Below, one piece after another: positions 34,353-44,837 of a DNA stretch of 64,000 nt (its first letter is position 1; the number at the start of each line of letters is the position of its first letter). The DNA is taken from contig NZ_JAUSUP010000005.1 in assembly GCF_030814115.1 (NCBI RefSeq), positions 100,032 to 164,031 on the forward strand, in the 5' to 3' direction. Both the position numbers and the translations under genes were made by a program. A model generated the notes under the pieces. That model saw only the letters and a program-made list of their open reading frames with translations. It was not told the DNA's origin and ran no database searches. The stretch comes from Alkalibacillus filiformis (GTDB lineage: Bacteria; Bacillota; Bacilli; Bacillales; Alkalibacillaceae).

Positions 34353-34769
34353 ATGAGTCACTTATTTACAGCTAAAGCGACAGCAAAAGGTGGTCGTGGT
34401 GGCCACGTTAAGTCAGAAGATGGTGTAATTGATTTAAATGTCGTTATGCCGACTGAAGACACGGATGAAAAAGGGACAAACCCAGAGGAGCTTTTTGCTG
34501 CTGGTTATGCCGCTTGTTATGATGGTGCATTAAATCTAGTAGCTAAAAATAACGGTAAAGACATCGATTCTACTACACACGGAGAAGTTAGTTTCATGAA
34601 AGATGAATCAGACGGTGGATTTAAAATCGCTGTTAAGTTAATCTCAGAAATTGAAGGTGTGTCTCAAGACGAAGCTCAATCCTTAATGGATGAAGCACAC
34701 CATGTTTGCCCTTACTCAAAAGCAACGAGAAATAATATTGAAGTTGAGTTAGAGCCTAAAGTAAAATAA
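34353..34769 (+). CDS. Organic hydroperoxide resistance protein Ohr
   Basis: A 138-residue thiol peroxidase of the Ohr/OsmC family that reduces organic peroxides. The catalytic pair is Cys55 (AACYDGAL) and Cys119 (HVCPYSKA); Arg15 (GGRGGH) and Glu46 complete the site. AAAGGAGTG precedes ATG 34353. No OhrR regulator gene is next to it. A strong terminator follows. Confidence 0.95.
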   Translation: MSHLFTAKATAKGGRGGHVKSEDGVIDLNVVMPTEDTDEKGTNPEELFAAGYAACYDGALNLVAKNNGKDIDSTTHGEVSFMKDESDGGFKIAVKLISEIEGVSQDEAQSLMDEAHHVCPYSKATRNNIEVELEPKVK

Positions 34770-34775
34770 TGAAGC

Positions 34776-34810
34776 AAAAAAGCCGATCCTTTTCAGAGAT
34801 CGGCTTTTTT
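34776..34810. terminator. Bidirectional terminator
   Basis: AAAAAAGCCGATC-type arm pairs with GATCGGCTTTTTT over 13 bases. It lies between Ohr and the convergent 3D-domain gene. Confidence 0.9.
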
Positions 34811-34812
34811 AA

Positions 34813-35385
34813 TTAGTCGATAATTTCGACTCTAACTTGTCTTACACCATATCTTTTTGCTTCAGCTTCATCAGGGATAAATAGATCAATACGATCGCCT
34901 TTAATTGCTCCCCCGATATCTCCAGCAACTGCTGTTCCATAACCTTCTACCCAAACTGTTGAACCTAACGGAATAACATCAGGGTCAACGGCGATTACTT
35001 TTTGGTCAGGGTTTTCTCTTAAATTGATCCCTGTATAAGTCGTACCGCTACAACCTTCACAATAGGCTGTATATGCTGTTGCTGTCATATACATTGTTTC
35101 GGTTGCTTCTTCCTGCTGACTAACGTGTTGTACATCACTTTCGCCATTGCTAGAGTCGTTATGTTCAACTTGTTGTGTTGGCTCAGGTTCCACCAGTGTA
35201 ATTTTTTCTTTTGTTTCTAGTTGAGTTGAGGCTATTTCTAAGCCCATTGTATATTGCTCTAATTCAGATATATGAGTTGTCATTTCTTGATGTGTATTTG
35301 CTTCTTTTATATCGGAATCAAAAGCTACTAATAGAAGGGCGATTAACAAGCCGACTCCCAACATTAGTACTATTGTTCTTTTCAT
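34813..35385 (-). CDS. 3D-domain cell-wall protein
   Basis: A 190-residue exported protein with an N-terminal signal/anchor and a Gln/Glu/Ser linker, then a C-terminal 3D domain (named for three Asp). The domain shows MTATAYTAY, TGINLRENPDQKVIAVDPDVIPLGS and GDIGGAIKGDRIDLF, the fold of lytic transglycosylases such as the MltA-like YocH group. A CEGC pair (TAYCEGCSG) adds two close Cys residues, likely disulfide-bonded outside. GGAGGT lies seven bases before ATG 35385. It probably cuts peptidoglycan. Confidence 0.87.
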   Translation of the reverse strand: MKRTIVLMLGVGLLIALLLVAFDSDIKEANTHQEMTTHISELEQYTMGLEIASTQLETKEKITLVEPEPTQQVEHNDSSNGESDVQHVSQQEEATETMYMTATAYTAYCEGCSGTTYTGINLRENPDQKVIAVDPDVIPLGSTVWVEGYGTAVAGDIGGAIKGDRIDLFIPDEAEAKRYGVRQVRVEIID

Positions 35386-35679
35386 TAAAAATACCTCCAA
35401 AGATGGATAAAATTCACTTCAATAGGACTATTACCTTGTTTTTGAAGCCCGAGGGATAGTATAACAGTTGTGTTTAACAGGTCAATCACAGTGCCTATAC
35501 GAACAGATAACAATTATATGACACTGTTTGTAAATAATCTAAATATTACTAACATATAAATAAGTCAAATTGATTACGTATAGGTGTTGAAAAATGTTTT
35601 ATAATATAGTTAAATTAATGGGTATTTGCAACTAGGCCGTTTGCAATGATTGGGGGAAGTGTCAGAAAGGATGAATGGG

Positions 35680-36198
35680 TTGAACCGCATTTTAGTTGTA
35701 GGTTCAAGTGGTGCAGGGAAATCAAGTCTTTCTCGTCGTTTAGGTGAGGTGTTGGACATGCCCGTTATTCATTTGGATTCAATCTTTTGGCAACCTAACT
35801 GGGTCCAAATGGATCAAGAAGAGTGGATGCAATTGAATAGAGAGATTGTGAAGGGAAATGAGTGGATTATTGATGGGTTTTATCCTTCTACAATTGATCT
35901 TCGAATGGCGAAAGCTGACACGGTAATCTATTTAAACTATCCTAGACGCGTTTGTTTGTTCCGAGCATTTAAGAGACGTTTTCAATATAGGGGCACGACA
36001 AGACCTGATATGGGGGAAGGCTGTCAAGAGCGATTACCTATTAGTTTCTTAAAGTACATTTGGGATTTTCCAAAGCATCAGAAGCCGATTCTAGAAGAAG
36101 TACTTCAACATGCGGGTTCACATGTTAACATCATTGAGTTTAAGTCTCCTAAAGAAGCTGAAGATTATATAACCAATTTAAGTATGCAAGATATGTGA
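35680..36198 (+). CDS. P-loop kinase (FlaR/topology-modulation-like)
   Basis: A 172-residue small ATPase. Walker A is GSSGAGKSSL near the N-terminus, with a lid and LDSIFWQPNW typical of the adenylate-kinase-like FlaR group. The natural target is unknown. Family members begin one or two residues before RILVVG; TTG 35680 gives NRILVVGSSG after AAAGGATG. ATG 35671 is a weaker alternative with the ribosome site touching it. Confidence 0.78.
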   Translation: MNRILVVGSSGAGKSSLSRRLGEVLDMPVIHLDSIFWQPNWVQMDQEEWMQLNREIVKGNEWIIDGFYPSTIDLRMAKADTVIYLNYPRRVCLFRAFKRRFQYRGTTRPDMGEGCQERLPISFLKYIWDFPKHQKPILEEVLQHAGSHVNIIEFKSPKEAEDYITNLSMQDM

Positions 36199-36265
36199 CA
36201 CGTATACTGAAGTATAATAAGCTAGAATTTATCATCATCCGTTCATCAATGAGAGGGGTAAAAGA

Positions 36266-36829
36266 GTGAAAGTTGTTTTAATAAATGGAACAGTTGTTGG
36301 TTCGAAAACGAAAGCTTTATTAGGAGAAGTTGAGAGCCAATTAAAACAATTCTCAGCAATAAAAGAAATCGAATATATACATCTAGAGGACTATCAATTA
36401 GAATTTGCTGATGGTCGAAGTAAAGAACAATATGCAGACGAAACCCAATCAGTTATTAATCGTATTGAAGATGCAGACGGTTATATAGTTGCAACTCCTA
36501 TTTTTCAAGGGTCTATCCCAGGTGCTTTGAAGAACTTATTTGATTTAATTTCACCCAAAGCTATGAAGTATAAACCTGTAGCCATTTTAGCTAATGGTGG
36601 GACGATCCAACATCATCTTGTCATTGAGAATCAGTTAAAGCCAATATTAGATTACTTCCGTTGCTTAATTACACCAAACTACGTCTATACATACTCTGGC
36701 CATTTTTCGATTAATAATGAACTCATCGAACATGATGTGAAAGAAAGAATCAATGAATTGGTTCGAGTGTTCTCGCATTACATGGTGATGAGTAAAGCGA
36801 TTATTAAAGATAATCAGCTAAATAAGTAA
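36266..36829 (+). CDS. NADPH-dependent FMN reductase (SsuE-like)
   Basis: A 187-residue flavodoxin-fold reductase. The FMN-binding loop is INGTVVGSKTKAL, followed by ADGYIVATPIFQGSIPGALKNLFDL and the conserved ILANGG. It begins with GTG 36266 after AGAGGGG. It may reduce FMN or quinone-type compounds. A hairpin element follows within 30 bases and may end the transcript. Confidence 0.88.
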   Translation: MKVVLINGTVVGSKTKALLGEVESQLKQFSAIKEIEYIHLEDYQLEFADGRSKEQYADETQSVINRIEDADGYIVATPIFQGSIPGALKNLFDLISPKAMKYKPVAILANGGTIQHHLVIENQLKPILDYFRCLITPNYVYTYSGHFSINNELIEHDVKERINELVRVFSHYMVMSKAIIKDNQLNK

Positions 36830-36856
36830 GACGCTGTGGCAAAAGCAATGAAGTGT

Positions 36857-36895
36857 AAACCCGAACGAAATCAAAATAAGATTTCGTTCGGGTTT
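36857..36895. repeat. Dispersed stem-loop element, copy 2 of 3 (likely terminator)
   Basis: AAACCCGAACGAAATC (36857-36872) pairs perfectly over 16 bp with GATTTCGTTCGGGTTT (36880-36895), then TTGTGTATT. It is 28 bases after the FMN reductase gene and ahead of the convergent amylase gene. Confidence 0.88.
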
Positions 36896-36933
36896 TGTGT
36901 ATTGTTGTGTAGTTTTGTTTCAGCCACTTACTA

Positions 36934-38672
<1,739 letters not shown>

Positions 38673-38698
38673 AGTATTCCTCCTCATATACCTTTTAG

Positions 38699-38712
38699 TG
38701 CAAACGTTTTCA
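38699..38712. promoter_or_regulatory. LacI/CcpA-type operator, site 1
   Basis: TGCAAACGTTTTCA fits the cre-like consensus for LacI-family repressors. It lies 27 bases before the reverse-strand amylase start. Confidence 0.75.
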
Positions 38713-38789
38713 TTTTGCAATATCATGACACATTGAAGCCATAATTTCAAGTACTATAAATAATTATAAAGAATTATTTGAAAATTATG

Positions 38790-38819
38790 TTGCAAAATAA
38801 TAGTAGGTTTGTGTATAAT
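38790..38819 (+). promoter_or_regulatory. Promoter of the maltodextrin operon
   Basis: TTGCAA (38790-38795) and a perfect TATAAT (38814-38819) are 18 bases apart. Operator site 2 follows 12 bases after the -10 box. Confidence 0.75.
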
Positions 38820-38831
38820 AAACCCAACTAA

Positions 38832-38845
38832 TGCAAACGGTTTCA
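38832..38845. promoter_or_regulatory. LacI/CcpA-type operator, site 2
   Basis: TGCAAACGGTTTCA lies just after the predicted start of the malE-type transcript, where a repressor would block it. Confidence 0.78.
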
Positions 38846-38877
38846 CAAATGGCGTTAGTTACTATTTTGTTAGTTTG

Positions 38878-38891
38878 TGCAACCGTTTTCA
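38878..38891. promoter_or_regulatory. LacI/CcpA-type operator, site 3
   Basis: TGCAACCGTTTTCA is 46 bases downstream of site 2, in the leader. The spacing could allow looping or cooperative binding. Confidence 0.75.
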
Positions 38892-38928
38892 CAAGAGTTA
38901 TTATTATCATTAAAAGGGGGAGGCCCAA

Positions 38929-40212
38929 GTGGCAAAGCGATTATTTTTGTTTTTAGTATTAGTATTTGCAGCTTCAGTTGTATTAGTTGCATGTGGACCA
39001 GACCGTGATTCTGGTGGAGATTCTGATGGTGGTGCAGATGGTGACTCACCAGAGCAAGAAAAGCCTGAAGAGTTATTAGTTTGGGCAGATGAAGATAAGG
39101 CAGAAGGTATTGAAGGTGCAATTGCAGCTTTTGAAGAAGAGTATGGAATTGAAGTTGTTGTTGAAGAGTTAGAGATGGCAACAAGACAGCGTGAACAATT
39201 AAACTTAGATGGACCAGCTGGTACAGGTCCAGATGTACTGACATTACCGCACGATCAAATTGGCGGTGTGGCTAGTCAAGGTTTAATTGCTCCGTTAGAA
39301 GTTGAACAAGATGTTATAGATATTTATACAGAATCATCTATAGATGCAGTGACATTCGAAGGTGAAGTGTATGGATTACCTAAAGCAACAGAAACTCCAG
39401 TCTTGTTTTATAACAAAGAACATTTAGATGAAGCTCCAGATACATTTGATGAACTATTTGAGTTCTCTCAAGATTTCACTGATGGAGACAACTATGGCTA
39501 TTTAGCGTTATGGGATAACTACTACTTTGCGCACGGAATCTTAGCATCTTATGGCGGTTTTGTGTTTGAAGATCAAGATGGAACGTTAGACCCTAGCACG
39601 ATCGGACTTAACAACGATGGTGCTGTTGAAGCAGCTGAATATATTCAAATGTGGTATGAAGAAGGCTTATTCCCTGACGGTATTATTGGTGAAGCAGGCG
39701 GTTCGACTAAAACAGGTTTATTTGAAGAAGGTCGTGTAGCTGCTTCTATGGATGGTCCATGGGCAGTACAAGGGTTAAATAATGCAGGTGTAGACTTTGG
39801 TGTTTCACCAATGCCTGAGTTACCAAATGGTGAGTATGCACAAACATTTGTAGGTGTTAAATCTTGGAATGTGAGTAACTACTCAGAATATAAAGATTGG
39901 TCAACTGAGTTAGTAACTTGGTTAGCAAATGAGGAAAACTCATTAGAGCGTTTCCAATTAGTTAATGAGATTCCTCCGATTGCGTCGTTAATAGATGATC
40001 CAGCTATTGCTGAAGACCCTGTTGCTGAGGCAGTCGCTATTCAGTCACAACGTGGAATTCCAATGCCTAACATTCCTCAAATGGATGAAGTTTGGGGTCC
40101 AATGGCTGATGCATTACAATTGATTGCAATTGGTGATCAAGAACCTGAAGAGGCGTTAGATGAAGCTGTTGAAGTCATTAGAACAAATATAGAAACGAAC
40201 TTTGGTGAGTAA
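38929..40212 (+). CDS. Maltodextrin ABC transporter substrate-binding lipoprotein (MdxE/MalE-like)
   Basis: A 427-residue extracellular sugar receptor. The signal is FLFLVLVFAASVVLVACG, with lipidated Cys near residue 22, followed by a Gly/Asp-rich acidic linker. The rest is a family-1 sugar-binding fold with LLVWADEDKAEG at the start, GLPKATETPVLFYNKE, and AASMDGPWAVQGL. GTG 38929 follows AGGGGGAGG. Two permease genes follow; no ATPase is encoded here, so an ATPase such as MsmX from elsewhere must supply energy. Confidence 0.92.
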   Translation: MAKRLFLFLVLVFAASVVLVACGPDRDSGGDSDGGADGDSPEQEKPEELLVWADEDKAEGIEGAIAAFEEEYGIEVVVEELEMATRQREQLNLDGPAGTGPDVLTLPHDQIGGVASQGLIAPLEVEQDVIDIYTESSIDAVTFEGEVYGLPKATETPVLFYNKEHLDEAPDTFDELFEFSQDFTDGDNYGYLALWDNYYFAHGILASYGGFVFEDQDGTLDPSTIGLNNDGAVEAAEYIQMWYEEGLFPDGIIGEAGGSTKTGLFEEGRVAASMDGPWAVQGLNNAGVDFGVSPMPELPNGEYAQTFVGVKSWNVSNYSEYKDWSTELVTWLANEENSLERFQLVNEIPPIASLIDDPAIAEDPVAEAVAIQSQRGIPMPNIPQMDEVWGPMADALQLIAIGDQEPEEALDEAVEVIRTNIETNFGE

Positions 40213-40220
40213 TTCACAAA

Positions 40221-40265
40221 TGATGAAGCAGTACTTTGTTTAGTACTGCTTCATCAATATTTTTA
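40221..40265 (+). terminator. Partial terminator / stabilising hairpin between binding protein and permease genes
   Basis: TGATGAAGCAGTACT (40221-40235) pairs perfectly over 15 bp with AGTACTGCTTCATCA (40242-40256), followed by ATATTTTT. Such hairpins let binding-protein mRNA exceed that of the permeases. Confidence 0.8.
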
Positions 40266-40298
40266 CATAGTTAATATAAAGAAAGGGGTGGCCTTTCG

Positions 40299-41591
40299 AT
40301 GGATATTGAAGAAAACGATGAGCTGAAAACGAAACATAGAAAGGTAGCAGCTTATTTATCAATCTTTCCTGGTGGTGGGCAATATTATAATAAACAGTTT
40401 TTAAAAGGACTATTTTTTACGGTTACGGCTATTTCGTTTTTTGTCGTCTTTTATGACCTTTTTAATATTGGCTTTTGGGGGTTAATTACACTTGGTGAAG
40501 TGCCAATGGAAGACCACTCAATATTCTTGTTAGTTCAAGGGATTATTGCGGTCATCGTTTTAGCATTTGGATTGTTATTGTATGGTTTGAATATTTATGA
40601 TGCATTTAAAGCAGGAAAAAGAAGAGATCAACAATTAGGTAAGCCTTCTATCAGAGAACAATATCGTAACTTAATTGATAGTGGTTTTCCTTATTTAATG
40701 ATTACACCTGGTTTTTTCTTGCTAATCTTTGTTGTTATTTTTCCAATTATATTTGTCGTATTGCTATCGTTCACAAGTTATGATGTCAACAATAGACCTC
40801 CTGCTAGGTTAATAGAATGGGTTGGTTTTAAAAATTATATCGAGATTTTTCAGCTAGATTTATGGCGCCGTACGTTTTTTAGTGTGTTTACTTGGACATT
40901 GGTATGGACATTTGTAGCTACAACCATTCAAATAGCTATAGGTATTTTCTTAGCTGTATTGCTAAACCAAGAAGGTGTAAAGTTTAAACGAACGGTTCGT
41001 ACAATTTTTATTTTGCCATGGGCTGTACCAGCATTCGTTTCAATTTTAGTCTTTGCAGGGATGTTCAACAATACGTTCGGTACGATTAATATACATATAC
41101 TCGATTTCTTCGGTATAGACCCAGTTCCGTGGATGACCAATCCTTTATACACGAAGATCGCCTTAATTATGATTCAATCGTGGTTAGGGTTTCCATTTAT
41201 TTTTGTTATGGTTACAGGTGTGTTGCAATCGATTCCTAATGAACTGTATGAGGCGGCTAAAGTTGATGGTGCTTCAATTTGGCAAAAGTTCAAATCCGTC
41301 ACGTTTCCAATCATTATGTATGCATCCGCACCTATACTAATTACACAGTATACATTTAACTTTAATAACTTTAACGTAATCTTCTTATTTAATGGTGGTG
41401 GGCCGCCAGTTTCAGGACAAAACGCTGGCTCATCAGATATATTAATCTCTTGGATTTATAAGCTAACTTTAGAGCAATCACAATATGGTAAAGCTGCCGC
41501 TATCACATTACTATTATCTTTATTAGTTATTACGGTTGCTATTTGGCAGTTTAGAAGAACAAGAGCATTTAAAGAAGAAGGGATGATGTAA
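40299..41591 (+). CDS. Maltodextrin ABC transporter permease (MalF/MdxF-like)
   Basis: A 430-residue membrane subunit. The long N-terminal part (helices near 24-46 and 74-98) precedes the core permease of six helices, as in MdxF. The EAA loop is visible in NELYEAAKVDGASIWQKFKS. The ribosome site AAAGGGGTGG lies before ATG 40299. It forms the channel with MalG-like protein next door. Confidence 0.92.
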   Translation: MDIEENDELKTKHRKVAAYLSIFPGGGQYYNKQFLKGLFFTVTAISFFVVFYDLFNIGFWGLITLGEVPMEDHSIFLLVQGIIAVIVLAFGLLLYGLNIYDAFKAGKRRDQQLGKPSIREQYRNLIDSGFPYLMITPGFFLLIFVVIFPIIFVVLLSFTSYDVNNRPPARLIEWVGFKNYIEIFQLDLWRRTFFSVFTWTLVWTFVATTIQIAIGIFLAVLLNQEGVKFKRTVRTIFILPWAVPAFVSILVFAGMFNNTFGTINIHILDFFGIDPVPWMTNPLYTKIALIMIQSWLGFPFIFVMVTGVLQSIPNELYEAAKVDGASIWQKFKSVTFPIIMYASAPILITQYTFNFNNFNVIFLFNGGGPPVSGQNAGSSDILISWIYKLTLEQSQYGKAAAITLLLSLLVITVAIWQFRRTRAFKEEGMM

Positions 41592-41592
41592 T

Positions 41593-42435
41593 ATGAGTAT
41601 GAAAACAGAGAAAATCATCCGTTTAACTCTTACTTATTTCGTTATATTAATCGTTTCTGCTGTTATTTTATATCCAATTATTTGGATTGTCGGTTCATCT
41701 TTAAATCCGGGTAACAGCTTATCAAGTTCTCAAGTAATACCTGATAATGCCACTTTGACTCACTATAAGAGTTTGTTTAATTTAGAAGAAAGTCAATATT
41801 TAATCTGGTATATGAACACGTTGATCATTTGTTTTTCGACTATGATTATAACGGTGATTATGATTGCCTTAATGGCTTACTCATTTTCACGTTATCGTTT
41901 TGTGGGGAGAAAGTATGGGTTAATGACGTTTCTTATTTTACAAATGATCCCAAACTTTGCTGCATTAATCGCGATATACATTTTAGCAGTTGTAACAGGG
42001 TTAATTGACACGCATATTTTATTAATCTTAATCTATGTTGGTGGTTTACTACCAATGAATACATGGCTAGCTAAAGGGTATTTTGAAACGATTCCTCATG
42101 ATTTGGATGATTCAGCCAAAATTGACGGTGCTGGTCATTTTCGAATCTTTTGGTCGATCATTCTACCATTAGTAAAGCCGATTCTTGCTGTTATTGCTTT
42201 GTTTGCGTTTATTACACCTTTTACAGACTTTATTTTAGCCAGAATATTATTACGCAGTCCAGAAAATTATACGTTAGCAGTAGGTTTATACGATATGGTC
42301 GCAAATAACTATGGAGCAGAATTTACAAAGTTTGCTGCAGGTGCAGTGCTCATTGCAATCCCAATCGGACTCGTCTTTTTATCACTTCAAAGGTATTTAA
42401 TATCAGGATTGACTTCAGGTGGAACTAAAGGGTAA
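41593..42435 (+). CDS. Maltodextrin ABC transporter permease (MalG/MdxG-like)
   Basis: A 280-residue, six-helix permease. The EAA loop is DLDDSAKIDGAGHFRIFWSIILPLVKP. It starts one base after MalF-like stop, with GAAGAAGGGATG as the ribosome site. It completes the membrane part of the sugar importer. Confidence 0.92.
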   Translation: MSMKTEKIIRLTLTYFVILIVSAVILYPIIWIVGSSLNPGNSLSSSQVIPDNATLTHYKSLFNLEESQYLIWYMNTLIICFSTMIITVIMIALMAYSFSRYRFVGRKYGLMTFLILQMIPNFAALIAIYILAVVTGLIDTHILLILIYVGGLLPMNTWLAKGYFETIPHDLDDSAKIDGAGHFRIFWSIILPLVKPILAVIALFAFITPFTDFILARILLRSPENYTLAVGLYDMVANNYGAEFTKFAAGAVLIAIPIGLVFLSLQRYLISGLTSGGTKG

Positions 42436-42455
42436 TGAAAGTTGGTGAGTTATAG

Positions 42456-44822
42456 ATGGAAGATACGAGCTTTGCCATTCATCCAGGTAAACAGAAAGAT
42501 GTGGATGTAGGTAGTGAGATTTTAATAGGTGATTTAAATAGCTTCAAAGTTAGTAAGCAAGGTTATGAATTTCATTGTGACAATGGTTATGTTGTGATTA
42601 GCTTTGTAGACCAAGAGGTTGTTAGAATTGTCATGAACCTTGAACAACCATTGAATGACGAATCTAGTGTTGCTGTCATTCAGGAGCCGCAGAGCATCCA
42701 AGCTGAAGTTTATGAAGAGAAGAAGGTAATTAATTTAGTAACAAGTTACATGGAAGTCACTGTTCAAAAGAGCCCTTTTCGAGTTTTTATTAAAGACTAT
42801 AAAGGTGAATTGATTGTCGCCGATCATGAAAAGGGAATGGGTTATGAAGTTGGTGGAAAAGTTTTTTGCTCCAAAGAGGCAGATGATGACGATCAGTACT
42901 ATGGATTTGGCGAAAAGTCTGGCTTCATAAATAAAAAAGGTGAAGTGTATACGATGTGGAACAGTGATGTGTATGCACCTCACAACCCAGAGACAGACCC
43001 ATTGTATCAATCTATACCATTTTTTATGACATTAAGAAATGGTCAAGCTCATGGGATCTACTTCGATAATACTTTTAAAACCACATTTGATATGAGAACA
43101 GAGGAGTCAAATGAGTATTGTTTTTCTGCAGAAGGTGGTCGTTTGGATTACTATGTGTTTATTGGTCCGACACCTAAAGAAGTGCTCAACCAATACACTT
43201 ATTTGACTGGACGTATGCCACTACCTCCTAAGTGGGCATTAGGCTATCACCAATCAAGGTATAGTTATGAAAGTGAAGAAGAAGTTCGTACATTAGTTTC
43301 ACTGTTTAGAGAAAAAGAAATCCCTTTAGATGCTGTTCATTTTGATATTCATTATATGGATGAGTATCGCGTATTTACGTTCGATTATAAACGTTTTCCT
43401 AACCCTAAGAGGCTCGTCTCTGACCTAAAAGAGCAAGGTGTCCGTTCAGTTCCAATTGTTGATCCTGGGGTGAAAGTGGACTCGGAGTATGAAACTTATG
43501 TAGAAGGAATTACAGATGACCTTTTCTGTAAATACATAGAAGGTAATTTATTCTTTGGTGATGTTTGGCCTGGGAAGAGTGCTTTTCCTGATTTTGCCAA
43601 AACAAAGACGAGAAGTTGGTGGGGAAGGAAGCATCAGTTTTATACAGACTTAGGGATAGAAGGTATTTGGAATGATATGAATGAGCCTGCTGTCTTTAAT
43701 GAGACGAAGACTATGGATGTTCAAGTGGTACATGACCAAGATGGCGAAAAGAAAACACACCGTGAACTACATAATGTTTATGGTATGTTAATGGGAAAAG
43801 CAACTTATGAAGGGCTAGAGTTGTTATTAGATGGTAAAAGGCCTTTCTTGTTAACACGCGCTGGTTTTTCAGGTATTCAACGTTATGCTGCTGTTTGGAC
43901 AGGTGATAACAGAAGTTTCTGGGAACACTTAGAGATGGCGATCCCGATGTGTATGAATTTAGGAGTCTCTGGTGTACCGTTCTCTGGAGCTGATGTTGGC
44001 GGGTTTGCTCATGATGCAAGCGGTGAACTATTAGTTAGATGGACTCAGTTAGGTGTATTTACGCCATATTTCAGAAACCATAGTGCGATTCACACAGCTA
44101 GACAAGAACCATGGATGTTTGGGAAAAAATACGAAGAATCTATAAAATCATTTATCCAACTAAGGTATAAATGGTTACCATACTTATACCAACAGTTTAA
44201 ACAAGCAAGTGAGACAGGTGTTCCAGTCATGCGGCCATTGTTTATGGAGTATCCTAACGATCAGAAGACATATAACCTTTCTGATCAGTTTTTAGTAGGT
44301 GATCGAGTGTTGGTAGCTCCAGTGTTAAGGCCAGGAGCAACAAGTCGGATGGTTTATTTGCCTAAAGGTGATTGGTTTAATTATTGGAATGGTGACCTAT
44401 ACAAAGGCGGGAAGTGTATTATTGTTGATGCACCGTTACAAGTCTTACCAATCTTTGTGAAGAAAGGCTCGATTATTCCTGAAGCAAATGAACTGCAATC
44501 GACAAATGACCCAGTTGAACATTTGACGTTGCATGTTTATCCAAGTGAAAGTAAAACAACATACAGTTTGTATGACGATGACGGAGAGACATTTAATTAC
44601 CGAGGTGGAGAATATTTCGAACTAGAGTTACAAACTTGGTATGATAGAAATCAGTTGCATTTGGTATCGAATGTTATTAATAGTTGTTATAAACCGAATT
44701 GGTCCAAAATTGATATCGTTGTACACGGACTTTCAGAAAATACTGAGGTTATTTATAATAAGAAGAAAGTAGCGGAAATTAATGCTAAGAGTAATCGTTT
44801 TAGCGTTACAGGTCTTGTTTAA
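42456..44822 (+). CDS. GH31 alpha-glucosidase
   Basis: A 788-residue glycoside hydrolase of family 31 that cuts glucose from malto-oligosaccharides. The N-terminal beta-sandwich precedes the barrel. The nucleophile is Asp407 in GIWNDMNEP and the acid/base is Asp484 in WTGDN. Sugar-binding blocks PVMRPLFMEYP and FLVGDRVLVAPVL follow, then a C-terminal beta domain. No signal peptide, so it acts inside the cell on imported maltodextrins. It lies between MalG-like and the LacI regulator genes. Confidence 0.94.
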   Translation: MEDTSFAIHPGKQKDVDVGSEILIGDLNSFKVSKQGYEFHCDNGYVVISFVDQEVVRIVMNLEQPLNDESSVAVIQEPQSIQAEVYEEKKVINLVTSYMEVTVQKSPFRVFIKDYKGELIVADHEKGMGYEVGGKVFCSKEADDDDQYYGFGEKSGFINKKGEVYTMWNSDVYAPHNPETDPLYQSIPFFMTLRNGQAHGIYFDNTFKTTFDMRTEESNEYCFSAEGGRLDYYVFIGPTPKEVLNQYTYLTGRMPLPPKWALGYHQSRYSYESEEEVRTLVSLFREKEIPLDAVHFDIHYMDEYRVFTFDYKRFPNPKRLVSDLKEQGVRSVPIVDPGVKVDSEYETYVEGITDDLFCKYIEGNLFFGDVWPGKSAFPDFAKTKTRSWWGRKHQFYTDLGIEGIWNDMNEPAVFNETKTMDVQVVHDQDGEKKTHRELHNVYGMLMGKATYEGLELLLDGKRPFLLTRAGFSGIQRYAAVWTGDNRSFWEHLEMAIPMCMNLGVSGVPFSGADVGGFAHDASGELLVRWTQLGVFTPYFRNHSAIHTARQEPWMFGKKYEESIKSFIQLRYKWLPYLYQQFKQASETGVPVMRPLFMEYPNDQKTYNLSDQFLVGDRVLVAPVLRPGATSRMVYLPKGDWFNYWNGDLYKGGKCIIVDAPLQVLPIFVKKGSIIPEANELQSTNDPVEHLTLHVYPSESKTTYSLYDDDGETFNYRGGEYFELELQTWYDRNQLHLVSNVINSCYKPNWSKIDIVVHGLSENTEVIYNKKKVAEINAKSNRFSVTGLV

Positions 44823-44837
44823 GGGGGAGTATGTGAA

